Shown: piece after piece, positions 9,684-21,444 of the stretch
Layout of the letters: each line of letters opens with the position of its first letter
Numbering within the stretch: the first letter of the stretch is position 1
From: Venturia oleaginea
Taxonomy: Eukaryota > Ascomycota > Dothideomycetes > Venturiales > Venturiaceae
NCBI GenBank assembly: GCA_013176395.1
Contig: JABMLP010000006.1
Coordinates: 1,178,001-1,242,000 of the forward strand
Length of the DNA stretch: 64,000 bases
Direction of reading: 5' to 3'
Program-made: the position numbers and the translations under genes
The notes under the pieces: generated by a model
What the model saw: only the letters and a program-made list of their open reading frames with translations
Told to the model about the DNA's origin: nothing
The model's database searches: none

Positions 9684-11754
9684 GGTAACGAAAGTGGGTG
9701 CGCAGAGCAGAAGGAGAGTGGGTTTTGAAGAAGTCAACTCTGATTGAGGGACGCAAGAATGGACTGGAGGAAGTTGAAGGCTTTGTTTTCCGCTTGGGAA
9801 ATGAGGAGGAAGCAAACAGGGATGAATCTGCCGCAATCCAACGTCGCAACCAACCACATGTCGGAGAGATGAGGCCAAGCAGAGGTTTAAAATGAAGACA
9901 TGCGTGGCGCCATTCCTCTCAAGGCGTTTAGTCTGCCTAGTCAGGTACCCGGCCGTGAATCTCGTCCAGCCAGGGCCCTGAGATGTTCCAAGCTTCGTCC
10001 CTCAAGGCAACACAAGCGAGACAAGCCTCGCCGAATCGATACGAGATCATAAGCCATAAGCGCTGAGATTGTGGTTCACATTCAAGTTACTCCATTCGCA
10101 GACACATCGTGAAATGTCGTGGCCCATAGCAGAAGCTTGGTATGAGATCTGCGCATGGCAGCATCATAGCCAACCGGCTACCAGTAAAGGCTCTCCCAGC
10201 CAACGTCAGCCTACCAATTTCCGCCTTCATCTCTCTATATCCCTGGCCCTGCCTGCCATGAGGCCTGAGGACCCTGCCGAATTCCTCGCCCTCTCCAAAC
10301 CATGGCTGCATATTGCATAACCATAGGCTGCATGACTAGACGTTGTGAAACATTGTCGAGTTAGAGAGCACATATTCTAAACTATCCATCTCGTGTGACA
10401 ACAACCGCTGGCAATTCTTCTTCACACGAAAGCCCCTCGGGATCGGCCGGTGCATCTCGTGTCGAGTGGGGGTGTCTCCACTTCCTACAAGCCTTGTCCT
10501 CCCAGCTTCCTGAGATCGTCCAGTTCTTCCGACCGAGTATATTGTACTTTTCATTCTTTTTTTATCAATCTTTTTATACTCTGCCCGTATCTTCCTCACT
10601 TTCTCGTATTCTCGTAAAACTTGTTGCCTGCTTATCACGTCTTTTCAGTAGCTGAGCCGCACCGAGGAATCTCCCGGCGAACTTCATTCCGTGAGGTCCT
10701 TGCCTATAGTCGTTGCTGGCCGTCCTGCTAAGGTTCGCTGCCCTAAAGACAGCTGTCTTCGAGAAAGGATGTCCTGGACGAGTTTGAGTGACACAATGGT
10801 TCACTTCGATCATGGTTCACTTCGGATCATCAGGAAAGACCCAAGTAGTGTGTTGTGTACATCACTGCAGACAATCACCTCCATCTAGGATCACACCTGG
10901 AGCAGCTCAGGAACAATCGGACAGCTCGTCGTCGAATTCCCGAATAGACATGGAACATGCCAGCGCGACCCTTGAGAGAAGTCCCGAAACATGGTTGCCA
11001 AAGAGAGGAAGGCATTCCGTTCCATTATTTGCCATTCCTTGGAAGCGGCCTTTGAGACTCGGCATTCACGTTCTAGTAACGCGCTTGCTCATACGTTCTT
11101 GTGATGCCAATGTCCTTACAACCAACAATCGATTTCACAAGACCTAGCCTCAAACCCGAAAGATCAAGTTCCCTCACCAGAGATTATAATGCCTCTCTCA
11201 CCTCCCCCAAAGCCAAAGCCAAAGCCAAACCCATATTTAAAATACATGAACGCAATATCCCAAGCCTCTCCAAAATCGCCAACCAATTAGCCAACTGACC
11301 AATAAAAATTCGCATTATAATCAGTAACCGAAACCTCCAAAAACACACAGAAGAGAATCCATCTCGAGCAACAAGATCGAAAACCTCACCTACCCACCAA
11401 AATACCTATAAACATCCATCTCAATCGACAGAATCCCAACGCAATCTTCCCTCCCCTGAAGTCTTCTCGAAATATATATACATCATATTCACTAATAGTC
11501 CATTCCACACACGTATACAAGATCCATACCATACCATATCCATCCCCATATCCATCCCCACCCCCCAAAACACACTCTCCCCCTCAAAACCAAACATAAC
11601 TCCTCTCTTCCCTTCTCCTTCCCCTCGCCCTCACCCACTCACAGTACAAATCAGACGTATCCCAACCCCCCTCACCAAAATAACAAAACCAACTAACCAC
11701 GATTATCGAATATCAACTAGCCATCCCACCAACACCATCAAAGGATACAAGAAA

Positions 11755-11824
11755 GCAACACAAGGCAAGGCAAGGCAAGGCAAGGCAACGCAAGGCAACG
11801 CAACGCAAGAAAGAAAGAAAGAAA
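11755..11824. repeat. AAGGC/AACGC pentanucleotide and AAAG microsatellite
   Basis: A run of AAGGC units, drifting into AACGC units, is followed directly by (GAAA)n. The run is simple sequence with no coding sense. Confidence 0.85.
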
Positions 11825-12044
11825 CAATATCTACCTTCCCCTCTCTCAATGACACGATACAATCAAATCCAGCCACCAAATTCCCCACACCAACGACAAC
11901 CGGGACAAGCAAGAAGCTACTTATAGAGGTAGATACCGTACCCTTGACGAAGCCGACGATTCCCAAAACGATGTACGTAGCAACGCCCTCATAATCCCAG
12001 ACAGACGAATCCATGAGAGCGGGAGAGAGACCTACAGCCCCACG

Positions 12045-12221
12045 GACGCGGTTCAATAATCAAAAGTCTCAGAAATCGTCGTTGGAAACATCCATTAATA
12101 TATGCTACAAGCACATTAACGCCCCATGGATGCACACGACGCGGTTCAACAATCATCAAAGTCTCAGAAATCGTCGTTGGAAACATCCACTAATACATGC
12201 TACAAGTACATTAAAAGCCCC
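12045..12221. repeat. 93-bp tandem duplication
   Basis: Two copies start with GACGCGGTTCAA at 12045 and 12138 and share AGTCTCAGAAATCGTCGTTG plus a following ACATCCA(T/C)TAATA block. Divergence is slight, so the duplication is fairly recent. It lies outside any gene. Confidence 0.88.
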
Positions 12222-12563
12222 GCTCCAAAATACTGTCCAACAGCATCACGCCAATGCGATGAAAAACAGACCCCATGATACTGCAGTGGTAAAAATGGAA
12301 AAGATGCGCCAATCTCGGTGCCGTCTGGTAATCGTAATCCGCTAGTCGATAGTCGCAGATTGTCCTTTTCGCGTGTCTCCATCAATCCAGCCCCAGTATA
12401 TCGAGTACCTCGCCCTTCCCTCATCACCGCGAAACTACCCTGTGGCAATCTCTTGAACAATCCGACCGATTCGGCCCGGTGAAGATCTGCCAGACTCCAG
12501 CGTCCAAGTCCATCAACTTATGAATGCAAAGAAGCACGAAAAGCACTCCCGACAAACCACCTT

Positions 12564-14423
12564 TCAACCGCCCTCGGCAGCATCGCCAATCTCCCATAAC
12601 CTCCTACATATCTCGTATGCTTCGTCGCGCACAATCCGGCCATCATCACTTCCGACGCTCGCCCTATCATCCTCGTATTCGTCTGCGCGTGGCAGATCAA
12701 AACTGACCCTGCTCTTGTGTCCTGTTACATGCCTCTGTGCTTTACTCGGTGCAAGATTTCCATGCCTGGCCTGTTGAGCTTCCGTCTCATTCTGTCTCTC
12801 TTCTCGACTCCTGTAACTCTGGCTCAGTCCATACTTCCCATCCCCACCATTACTGTATCCAGCTTTGCCTCTTTGTTGCCTTGGAATGTGCGTATTGCGT
12901 CTCGATGTGCCCGGTATCTCTCCAAGCCGATGAATCGCCTCGGCAACTGGATTCCGGAATCTTCGGATAACCTGGTACTCCTTGGCTGTCTGATTGAACA
13001 AGCCCTGGATCTGTGGTGCCACTCCTGGGCTTGAGTTGAATGATCCACCATGACCGACTATGTGTGCGGCGTTTGTGCGTGGCAGCACTGCCGGGACTCC
13101 TTTCTGTAACTGTTCGATATTTGAAGAGGCTCGCATCAGCTGCATCTTGATCATTGTCCGTGAGGGTGGAAGTTCGCTTGGTGTAGTCGTGCCATGAGTC
13201 AGTGTTCGACTTGTGAATGATAACGTGGGTGAAGAACTCGGCTCATCAAAATTGGGAGTCGACTTGTTGCGCTTGTGGCTGTCCAGTTCAGCATTGTCTG
13301 GCCTGCGTTGCTGTTTGATTGGCAAGAGACTGCCATCTTTTGGCGTTCCGCCCGAACTGCTTGTGTTGATGAAGCGCGAGACTAGATCGCGACCTGGAGT
13401 GCCATCTTGTATTGTAGAGCTCTGGCTGTGGCTAAGAGATTTCGAGCCTTGCGATTCAGACGTCACCACGGCTGAAACGTTCGTGACTTGAGGAGCTGCA
13501 TTGTGACCATGTGCCCGCTGCAACAATCGCGACGTGATAGCGTCCGCATCTGGCGGGTGTGAGGTGTTGTGTGAGCTGGATCCGTTCACGGATCTCGCTG
13601 TGAGAGTTCGGTCGAATGCTGATGTTGCTGGGAGTGAAGGAGGCTCGTGTATCACAGTATTTGACGACTCAGCCTCAGACGTGCTGTCGTGCGCATCGGC
13701 CTTGCCTGTCATCGGGCCTTCTGACATTATCGAATTCGATCGAGCGGGCGTGCTGGATCTCGTAGTGTGAGGAGAGGCCGATGCACTCTCTTCAGTCCAT
13801 TCCCCTTCTCCATCGTGCTCGTCGGTTGGGCCGACCTCATCGCCGTCTCCAAGTGCGAAGCGAACTGTGGGATGTGCTGGAGACGGAGGCTCGCTGTCTC
13901 GGCTCGGCTCACTGTTCTGGCTCTTGTTCGATACTGTACGCTTCGTGAGCGCAGGAGGATGGCGTGCGGCCTTCATGACGTTCTTGCTGGAGCCGTGACG
14001 AGGCAGATGTCCGCTGGAGAAGTTCTTCTTGAGCGCCGAGTGGGACTGGTTCCTCACTCCCAAAGCAGAGGCATTGCGCTTCATGTGTGGGCGCGGGCTG
14101 CTCGAGGCGGATTCCAGAAGTTCGCCAGATTTGGTTCGCGAGTGATGGCGTTGGGAGGTATTTACGATAGCATCGTTTGCAGGAGTGATCTTTGTCAATT
14201 TGGCGAGGTTCTTGCTTGACGAGTTTCGACTGGCGCCCAAGCGGCCATGTCCAACGACGTGTCGCTGCGGTTTGTAGTGACCCTGTCGGTGCGACGACGA
14301 GGCTTCCGAGGGCGACTGCGAGAGGTGCGAATGCGATGATTGCGAGGAGTGCCTTTGTATGGGGGGCGCCGGTCTCCTCTGCTGCGATTGCTGCAGCTGT
14401 AGCGTCTCGCCGGCGGAAGGCAT
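12564..14423 (-). CDS. TCO89-like TORC1 subunit (disordered)
   Basis: In yeast, Tco89 is a non-catalytic subunit of TOR complex 1 at the vacuole or lysosome membrane and is needed for nutrient signalling and wall integrity. The frame gives 619 residues without introns. The protein is almost wholly low-complexity, rich in Ser, His, Pro and Arg. Spaced short conserved blocks match the fungal TCO89 family as I remember it: HVVGHGRLGASRNSSSKNL near residue 55, KFALG-type VRFALGDGDE followed by an acidic EGEWTEES, a SRLLQRAHGH block, DLVSRFINTSS, KMQLMRASSNIE, and the C-terminal YQVIRRFRNPVAEAIHRLGEIP. Upstream of the ATG at 14423 the frame stays open to a GTG at 14540, but 14423 has a good context (AAATAATGCC) and is chosen. 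Phosphorylation-rich Ser blocks suggest kinase control, which is inference. Confidence 0.78.
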   Translation of the reverse strand: MPSAGETLQLQQSQQRRPAPPIQRHSSQSSHSHLSQSPSEASSSHRQGHYKPQRHVVGHGRLGASRNSSSKNLAKLTKITPANDAIVNTSQRHHSRTKSGELLESASSSPRPHMKRNASALGVRNQSHSALKKNFSSGHLPRHGSSKNVMKAARHPPALTKRTVSNKSQNSEPSRDSEPPSPAHPTVRFALGDGDEVGPTDEHDGEGEWTEESASASPHTTRSSTPARSNSIMSEGPMTGKADAHDSTSEAESSNTVIHEPPSLPATSAFDRTLTARSVNGSSSHNTSHPPDADAITSRLLQRAHGHNAAPQVTNVSAVVTSESQGSKSLSHSQSSTIQDGTPGRDLVSRFINTSSSGGTPKDGSLLPIKQQRRPDNAELDSHKRNKSTPNFDEPSSSPTLSFTSRTLTHGTTTPSELPPSRTMIKMQLMRASSNIEQLQKGVPAVLPRTNAAHIVGHGGSFNSSPGVAPQIQGLFNQTAKEYQVIRRFRNPVAEAIHRLGEIPGTSRRNTHIPRQQRGKAGYSNGGDGKYGLSQSYRSREERQNETEAQQARHGNLAPSKAQRHVTGHKSRVSFDLPRADEYEDDRASVGSDDGRIVRDEAYEICRRLWEIGDAAEGG

Positions 14424-15015
14424 TATTTCCTTTTGATCCAATTCCAAGCCAGTGCCGGTGAGTGGGTGACTGCCAATGGATTGTTGGGGGCCCGGCGAGA
14501 TTCGCTCCGGCTGCAGTAGGTATACAGCACGTCCTAGCACATGTGAGCTGTTCGAGAATCTATGAATGCACGCAAGATCTGTTTCTTGAATGGTATAGAC
14601 TTGATGTCTGTGGTTGCGGTGAGGCTTTTGACTTGAATTGGTAGCCGGGCCACACTATGTACGTGAGTTCTCGAGCGCTAAATCCCTTACTAGACACCGA
14701 AAACGGCTACTCGCACCTTATTCTACTCTTCAAATTCCACCATTAAACAACACTCCAATTTCCACCATTTAACAACACTCCAATTTCCACCATCGAACAA
14801 CAATCGTGCCGAACTCCTCCATGCTGTGCGACCATTCTTCCACCACTCAAGCCAGATTCGCAGGTCCGGGTATTCGGCTGCCACGCATACGATTTCCCAG
14901 GAAGAGCCAACGACAACCGAGAAGATGACGATGCGCATGAACACGCCGAAGACAGCTGGAGCACGAGTATATTGCTCAGGTAGCCTTCAATTCAAGCCGG
15001 AAAATACGATGCACT
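14424..15015. other. Intergenic with short minisatellite
   Basis: This is the stretch between the end of the MFS gene and the start of the TCO89-like gene, both on the minus strand. It holds three 25-bp repeats (14732-14806). Otherwise I see only the presumed promoter and 5' leader of the TCO89-like gene. Confidence 0.4.
14732..14806. repeat. 25-bp minisatellite, three copies
   Basis: Units at 14732, 14757 and 14782 have the form AATTTCCACCATTTAACAACACTCC with a few substitutions. They sit about 310 bp upstream of the TCO89-like ATG. Confidence 0.85.
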
Positions 15016-16836
15016 TCACCAAGTATACCTAAACGCTCTATCCTGCTTATCCGTAAGATCAAGATCAAGATCAATATCCCCACCCTCCTCATCCTCACCC
15101 TCACCCATCCCAACCATCCCAGCATCTCTCTTCCGATTATCCCGCTTACAAACAAACCACCAAGCGCAAATCGACAACGCAAGAAGTAGCCACGTCACAA
15201 TGGCTGTGACAACACCACTGAAATACCTCGGACTATCCGTCCACAACTGCGGACCAGCAATACAACCAGCACAATAGCCAATAAAAAACACCGCGTTCGT
15301 GACGCTGCGTTTTGTATTCCCCTTTATGTTTGAGGCGCTGAGAGAGAGGAGGATAGACCATGGTGCTGTTATGCAGGAGGCGAGCCAGGATGAAACTACG
15401 ATGCCCCAGGCGGCGGTGAGGGGGAGCTCTAGTAGTAAAATGCAGCCGATGAAGGGGGGAATGCAGAGGAGAAGAGCGATGAGGGTGCGGTTGCGGGGAG
15501 CGAGGTAGCAGAGGAGGACGCCAATCCATACTAAGAGCAATTGGACAGCGCCAGAGGGGGCAGTGTAGAGGAGGGTTTTTGAAGAGTTATAGCCGAGTGA
15601 TTGGATTATCAGGGAAGCAAACTGAGATTTGTCAATGCTGATACGCAGATGATTTCGGAACTTTGGGTTTGGGGTTGGAGATGGGACGTACTGTTATCAC
15701 TGATGATTGCATGGTAACTAACACCCCAAACCAGAAAATCAAAAACACCTTTGGATCTGTGGCGGCTTCTTTTAGTTGCGCCATTGAGAAATCAGTTTTG
15801 TCACCTCCTTCGTTGGATTTGGCCATTCGAAGGGTGAGGACTTCTTTTTCCCTTGCGGTGAGGAACCAGGCGTCCTGAGGTCCACCGGGCATGAGGAAGT
15901 AGAACAAGAATCCGCATGCCATCGTGAGGGCCCCGCAAATGAGAAACATTACTCGCCAGGGCTGTAAACTCAAACTGTTTGAGTTTCTGCCAATACCATA
16001 CATAAGCAGGGAACCAACGACTTGGGCAATGGCGTTCATGGAAATCCATAGTCTATTTCTATCAGCCTTGGAGTAATCTTGGGGCGTGGGTGATACTCAC
16101 GCTGTGCGAATCGTATGTTCGTCTTGTTTGTACCAGTATGAGGTTATAGTGACAAAGGCAGGCGATACGGCACCCTCACTGAACCCTAGTAGAAATCGGA
16201 CAGCGGCGAATCCGGCAAAGTTTTTGGGCGCGGCGAGACACATGCATATACCGCCCCAAACCACGCTATGCAATTCAAAGTCAGATATTCAAGTACACGA
16301 ATTGCTGGTAAAGGAGTGCAAACTTACATGGTCACTCCCACGAATTTAGTAAGTCGGAGTTTACTCATTAGGTAGATGAAGGGGTATTCCGAGACCAGTT
16401 GACCTAGATCGAGATATCAATTTACCAATCCATACACCGGATGAGAACTCTGTATGCAAACGAACCGATGTAGAAAATACTCGAAGTCCATGAAAATTGC
16501 GATGAGGTCAGGTTCAAATCGGTGATGAGGCCGAAGACAGAGGCGTAACTTAGACTCTGTTTATCGAGGTATTGGAAGAAGAAGACTAGACACATCTATA
16601 TTCGGACGGAGTTATTAGTGTGAATCTCATGGTATTGGAGTTTTATGTAAACGTACCATGGGAAGAACGATACAATCGATTTTCCTGACGACTCTTCTCT
16701 CTTCTTCGGGCGTGAAGGAAGCAACGGGCATGATTTGGCCTACTTCATTCGACAAAGTTTTGTCGATCGAGTCTTCGCTTTTCTCGTCGATGGCGGAAGC
16801 CATGATTGATGTCTGATTGTCAATTGGAGTCGCCAT
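15016..16836 (-). CDS. MFS permease, allantoate/Dal5 (anion:cation symporter) type
   Basis: This is a plasma-membrane secondary transporter of the fungal Dal5 group. Family members import allantoate, ureidosuccinate, small peptides, nicotinate-type or other organic anions; the substrate here is not readable. Six exons join in frame to 505 residues: 16836-16657, 16595-16466, 16403-16328, 16265-16101, 16052-15692 and 15621-15016. A cytosolic N-terminus ends in EEERRVVRKIDCIVLPMV; then follow MCLVFFFQYLDKQSLSYAS (helix 1 with the family D-K-x-x-L-x-Y-A), GQLVSEYPFIYLMSK, the helix 4-5 motif RFLLGFSEGAVSPAF, a WYK-x-x-E turn, the FLMPGGPQDAWFLT loop, and six further helices ending in a charged, Asp-rich tail. 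The 541-bp upstream region is shared with a divergent amidohydrolase gene, which hints at co-regulated uptake and hydrolysis of an amide or ureide. Confidence 0.88.
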
Positions 16837-17377
16837 GTCAGCCTCGTTTGAAGAATGTGTTTCTAAATTGGGGAGAATTGATTAGACAAAACAGAATCGC
16901 GCGGTCGATGTGGGACGGATGCAACATTTGTATTCGATTGTCGCATTGCAGTTATGGTGCTCAAAGGGACCGTATCGAGGTATCTACAGAAGTGACGATA
17001 AGCTCGTCCGAGATGGGATATGAGCCGCCTCCTAAAGTGGCCCGTTCTCAAGGCTGCTGTAGAGTTCCAGTGCTTGTGCTGAGCACTACATCTGTGGCTT
17101 TGGGACCAGCACCTATCGGATGCATGCACGCTACAACAACTCCACAAAGATCGTCGCCTCGCTCGCTCCCGACTTCTTCAACGACAGCACGAACCACGAA
17201 CCACGACCCACGACCCACTTTTGATGTGATCCTGGGGCAGATCTCCATGTGTGTCCCTGCGAACCCGATGGCGGAGTTGGACGACGTGCCAATCGTCCGT
17301 CCTACAATATCTCCCGCTTCACTCATCAGCATCTATTTTCCTTCGACACTTACCTCGAACCCTACTCATCCACCAAA
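16837..17377. promoter_or_regulatory. Shared divergent promoter of MFS and amidohydrolase genes
   Basis: The 541 bp between the two start codons must hold both promoters. I see no GATA-factor cluster or other motif strong enough to name. The last ~100 bp before the amidohydrolase ATG are C-rich, as is common in fungal leaders. Confidence 0.4.
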
Positions 17378-18927
17378 ATGCAAGAATCAATAACCTTCAC
17401 CGACAAAGCGCACAAAGTAAAACCCTGGCGCCTCCCCGAGCACCAAAACTACATTTTCAAAAACGCAAATATAGTCAATACCCTCGACGGCTCCATCCTC
17501 AAAAACCAAACCGTATACATCCACAACGGCAAAATCCTAAGCATCTCACCCACACCTCCAAATACCTCCGATACCTCATCCGAGCCCTCAGAGGAGAATG
17601 GTATCAAAACCATCGATCTCGAAGGGAAATATCTCTGCCCCGGTCTGATAGATTCACACGTTCACTTGATGGCTGTACCTGGTTTTGAAGACCTGAGTAA
17701 AGCCTTTGGAAATCCTTTTGCTGTGTCGGCTTTTAGGCAACCGTATGTTTGTGGCCAGATGCTTTCGCGGGGATTTACGACGGTGAGGGATTGTGGTGGT
17801 GCGACTTTGGCTTTGAAGGAGGCGATTGAGGATGGTGTTTTTCCGGGGCCTAGGCTGTTTATTAGTTGTCATGCTTTGAGTCAGACGGGGGGTCATGCTG
17901 ATATTAGGGTGAGTTTACATCCATGCTCCGCCAATTCTGCTTGGGACGTGGTTGAAGGAGCGTGTAGATGCGAGTTCGAAGTTTTTGATGCTGACGGATC
18001 ATGTGAATGTTTAGGGACCACATAACCATACCGAGTGCTGTGGTGGCGCGAATGGTGATCTAGGACGAATCTGCGATGGTGTTCCTGACTGTATCAAAGC
18101 CACGCGAGAACAAATCAGAACAGGAGCCGATTTCATCAAGATAATGGGCGGAGGCGGTGTTTCCACCCCAACCGATAAACTAGAGCATCTCCAATTCACG
18201 CCCGAGGAAATGAAGGCCATCACAACCGTAGCAGCCAACGCCGACAAGTGGGTGCGTACCCAATCCCTCCTCCCCTCATCACCATCCAAACAAAAGATAG
18301 TAATCTCATTGACCCAAACAAAAGGCAACAGCACACGCCTACACCCCCGCCGCAATCCGCCACGCCATCGCCAACGGCTGTCGAGGAATCGAACACGGCA
18401 ATCTCCTAGACAAACCAACAGCCGCCCTCATGGCCGAAAAAGACATCTTCCTAACCCCAACATTAATAACCTACGCCGAAATGAACTCCCCCCAATGGCC
18501 CGGTTATCTCCCCCCCGAAAGCGCCCAAAAAAACAACAAAGTCCTCCAAGCTGGCATGACCAGCCTCAAAATCGCCCACGAAGCCGGCGTCCCAATCTGT
18601 TTCGGCACAGATCTCCTCGGCCCACTAGGCGCGGCTCAAACACGTGAATTCACACTTCGCTCGCAGGTATTACCGCCATTGGCGTTATTGCAGACGGCGA
18701 CGGTGAATCCGGCGAGGATGTTGGGGCAGGAGGAGAGGTTGGGACAGATTCGGGAGGGGTTTGTTGCCGATGTTTTGGTGTTGAATCGGGATCCGTTGGA
18801 GGATGGTTTGGTGTTTGATCGGCCGGATGTGCATTTGTTGGTGGTTATGAAGGAGGGGAGGGTGTTTAAGAGTCGGTGGTCTAAGGTACCCGTAGATACG
18901 CCGAGGGCTGAGGGGTTGATTGAGTAG
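17378..18927 (+). CDS. Metal-dependent amidohydrolase (imidazolonepropionase/prolidase-like)
   Basis: The amidohydrolase superfamily cleaves amide or cyclic amide bonds with one or two metals in a TIM barrel. Three exons (17378-17908, 18015-18251, 18325-18927; introns 106 and 73 bp) join in frame to 456 residues. Metal-binding features are in order: the first-strand HxH in PGLIDSHVHL (about residue 85), a Lys in DFIKIMGGGG (carbamylated or second-shell position), His in ATAHAYTP, His in GIEHGN, and the final Asp in PICFGTDLLGP. The C-terminal small beta-domain is intact (GFVADVLVLNRDPLEDG, then VVMKEGRVFK). A GGA-CC acidic insert follows strand 3 (HNHTECCGGANGD). No signal peptide is seen, so it is cytosolic. 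Codon use shifts from C-rich to G/T-rich wobble along the gene. Likely substrates are N-acyl amino acids, peptides or ureides; this is inference from the family and the neighbouring Dal5-type permease. Confidence 0.88.
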
Positions 18928-19413
18928 GGGTTGGATTGGTAGTTGGGTTTGATGTTTTGTCTTGTGATTGTGGGGTGAGAGGATAACTCGAGACTGGTCG
19001 AATGTACGCAGCAGCTTCATCCAGGCACTGTCTTTTCTAGGTACCAGAGCATCAGATTTTCACTTGAACTGCTTCAATTTCATGTTTCATAGTTATAAAA
19101 GAAGTGCCTATAACAACACATGAGGGTATCTTGCCCCATCTCAAACGCCTCGACTTACGACCAGAATTCGCACCCAGCCTGCGATAGACACACAACACCT
19201 CCAACACCATTCCTGAATCCATACCGAACCCAGTGTATCGAAAGCCATTTGTGTATCAATCCCCGCCCAAATCTCCTTTCTTTGTAATTTTAATCTCTGT
19301 AGACCATAACCAAGGCCAAATGCCCAACACCAATATAAACATGAATCCAGCCCCAAGAAAGCAGCTCCAACCAGAACCCATCCTCATCATCAGACTCAAG
19401 CGCATCCAATTGA
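18928..19413. other. Convergent intergenic stretch
   Basis: These are the 3' flanks of the amidohydrolase and of the Cys/His-cluster gene on the other strand. I see no further gene. Confidence 0.45.
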
Positions 19414-20339
19414 TTACCGAAAAGAAGTCTTCTCCCTAACCGCCATATCCGTGCCCAACTCTCCAGGCTCAGCAGCCCATCCAGAGTGCCTACTCATCAA
19501 GATACCACGCTGGTGCTCCTTCTCTTCAACCCCACCAATCGCACAGTCACAGCAGCAATGGTGATGGCAAATTTTACACTTGAGCGTACCATCGACATCC
19601 TTCGCAAGATCATATCTCCACTTGCGGGTGCCCTCATCGAATGGCCTAGCATGCACGCAAAGGCAGCAATTCCAGCACTGCATGAGTGGGACGGGGTACT
19701 CGAGCTTCTCTACGACCTCGTTCTTGGTTGCGATCTTGGCTTCTGGCTGGGACTCCTTAGTACGCCATCCATTGTAGCGACGATCCTCCGATTCGTCGTC
19801 GTCACGGGACTTGACAGCAGTGTGCGCGGATAGAACGACGTTGGGTCTGCGTGCTGGACGTGAGGCGGAGGGTCGGTACTCAAATGGGCGTACTGGAAGG
19901 CTGTTGAATGGTGGTGTGGGCGAGTGAGCAGCAGCCACCCTCGTAACACCTCCGCCAGACTTGGAGAGCGGATCAGTTGGAGTGACTGGAGCAGGCGCTT
20001 GAGGTGGGACGAAGCCACCTGTGGGACCGAACACGCCTCTCAATTTTGCGACGCGACCATTGGTGACTCCGTGTAAGACGTCGTCTTTGGAGGGTGCTGT
20101 GTTGCCTGCATGACCAGCCGAGTCCGCTTGCACTGGGCTGTCGGAGATTGTGATAGCCTGTTCCCTCTTGGCACGGATTACCATTTCTGTGTCGTTGGCT
20201 GGACGCCTTGGGGGTGCTGGGTGTCGGCTTGCTGGGTAGTACCGGCTGGTACTGGAAGTTTAGTTAGACAAGAGACAAGCGGAGGGCTTCAGATCAATTC
20301 AGCTTACCGACCGAGGAAGTCCTTGGTGGGGTACATCAT
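19414..20339 (-). CDS. Unknown protein with C-terminal Cys/His cluster
   Basis: Two exons (20339-20308 and 20251-19414; intron 56 bp, GTAAGC...CAG) give 289 residues starting MMYPTKDFLGRTSRYYP. The first exon codes only ten full codons; it is supported by a clean phase join and an in-frame stop further upstream. The first two thirds are disordered (Pro, Ala, Arg-rich). The last third has a compact Cys/His array: QCWNCCLCVHARPFD (about residue 200), then after 25 residues LKCKICHHHCCCDCAIGG. Pairs CxxC-xxC and CxxC-HHHCCCDC could bind two zinc ions in a ribbon or treble-clef fold. I cannot match it to a named family. A conserved fungal protein with a structural zinc site is the best description. 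Confidence 0.7.
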
Positions 20340-21444
20340 GCCAGGTATGGGCGATGCGGTGTTGTTGTAGGAGTTGAGGCTGCGGCGCGTTGTGAACAGT
20401 CACCCGACTGGCCTTATATTAACAGTAATAATTCCTGGAGAGAATCAAGGACAACTGTCGGGATTATTCGCACCCTCTTCCTCAGCTGCAGGCCTTCAAA
20501 CCAACGACAGCTTTCGAAATTCCTCTTGTCAACACACTCTGCAAAACCGAGACAGCCGGCTTCCTGCCAATTAGAGATATCAGATCCCAGTGGTTCTGAT
20601 TGTTAACTCTTTGTTCCACTCCCAATCAGTTGTAATCTCTTTATGAAAGGCAACTTGCATCCAAGACTGCTTCATAGCAAACATCAATCACATAGCACTT
20701 CAAGACTTATGGAGTATGCCCAGCATCATGCAGTTAGTAGGGTTTATACGTCCGACTTATATACGGCTATAACATGGCTTCGACACTTCCATGATGAGAT
20801 TGTCTTCCCACATTTTCCCAACGATTGGATCTGGTATGTTGATGACCGTAAGCATTGCATGCCATGTCATTTGCTCATAAGTGTGCAATCACCATGAGCA
20901 TGAATTGTCAAGTTCCATATTTAGTTGTCGCATTGCGGTGAGGAAAGTAGAAGTAGAGAGCCAGTTCATGTGGTCGTCACCGATCCGACTTTCGACCGCC
21001 CTGCCAGAGTTTCCCGTCGATTGAATCTGGTATATCAACTATCACAGCATTGGAGGTCATTGTGTTTGCCTGTAGATATGCCATCGTCGACTCGGCGTAT
21101 TGCCAGATTCAATCCACAACTGTTGTTTCGTCGTAATGAGTGCAAAAGTAGGCACGGCTTTCAATGACTGTTGTGAGGCTTCCCTCCATAGATCCCACTC
21201 ACAGTCCTCTCATCGATTGCGACCATTATCTCAATGGCCATAGCATCGCATGCTATTGCGTTTCTCTGTCGACGTGCCATAGTGGAATTCATGCCTTGTC
21301 AGATTCCGTCAGTAATTAATGTTTCGTGGTGGTGAAGGCAAGAGTATATAGTGGCTTCGATGGTTTTGCTATTGTTGATCAGACTCAATCTAGAAGTTGT
21401 ATTCGTTAACCTTGCATTCTCGTCAGAATCTCGGTGCAGGACAA
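20340..21444. other. Intergenic, no gene recognised
   Basis: No supported gene. Weakly related segments recur here (for example CGATTGAATCTGG near 21011 and its inverse CCAGATTCAATCC near 21103), but they form no complete repeat. The left end is the promoter of the Cys/His-cluster gene. Confidence 0.4.

Larger units (their letters stand above)
9458..12563. other. Long gene-free stretch with simple repeats
   Basis: About 3.1 kb contain no gene I can support. There are two minisatellites near 9.5-9.7 kb, a pentanucleotide run near 11.76 kb and a 93-bp tandem duplication near 12.05 kb. The reading frames present are short, lack splice partners and have simple-sequence translations. Part of the right end should be the 3' untranslated region of the TCO89-like gene. 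Confidence 0.45.

Noticed and set aside
9210..9878. 222-codon minus-strand frame over the GPI-type gene
   Set aside because: It is a different phase of the same strand and only long because of the minisatellites.
11703..12056. Minus frame with repeated CVALP residues
   Set aside because: It is the translation of the pentanucleotide repeat.
14424..14540. Upstream extension of the TCO89-like frame
   Set aside because: The extension starts with GTG, not ATG; the ATG at 14423 has a good context.
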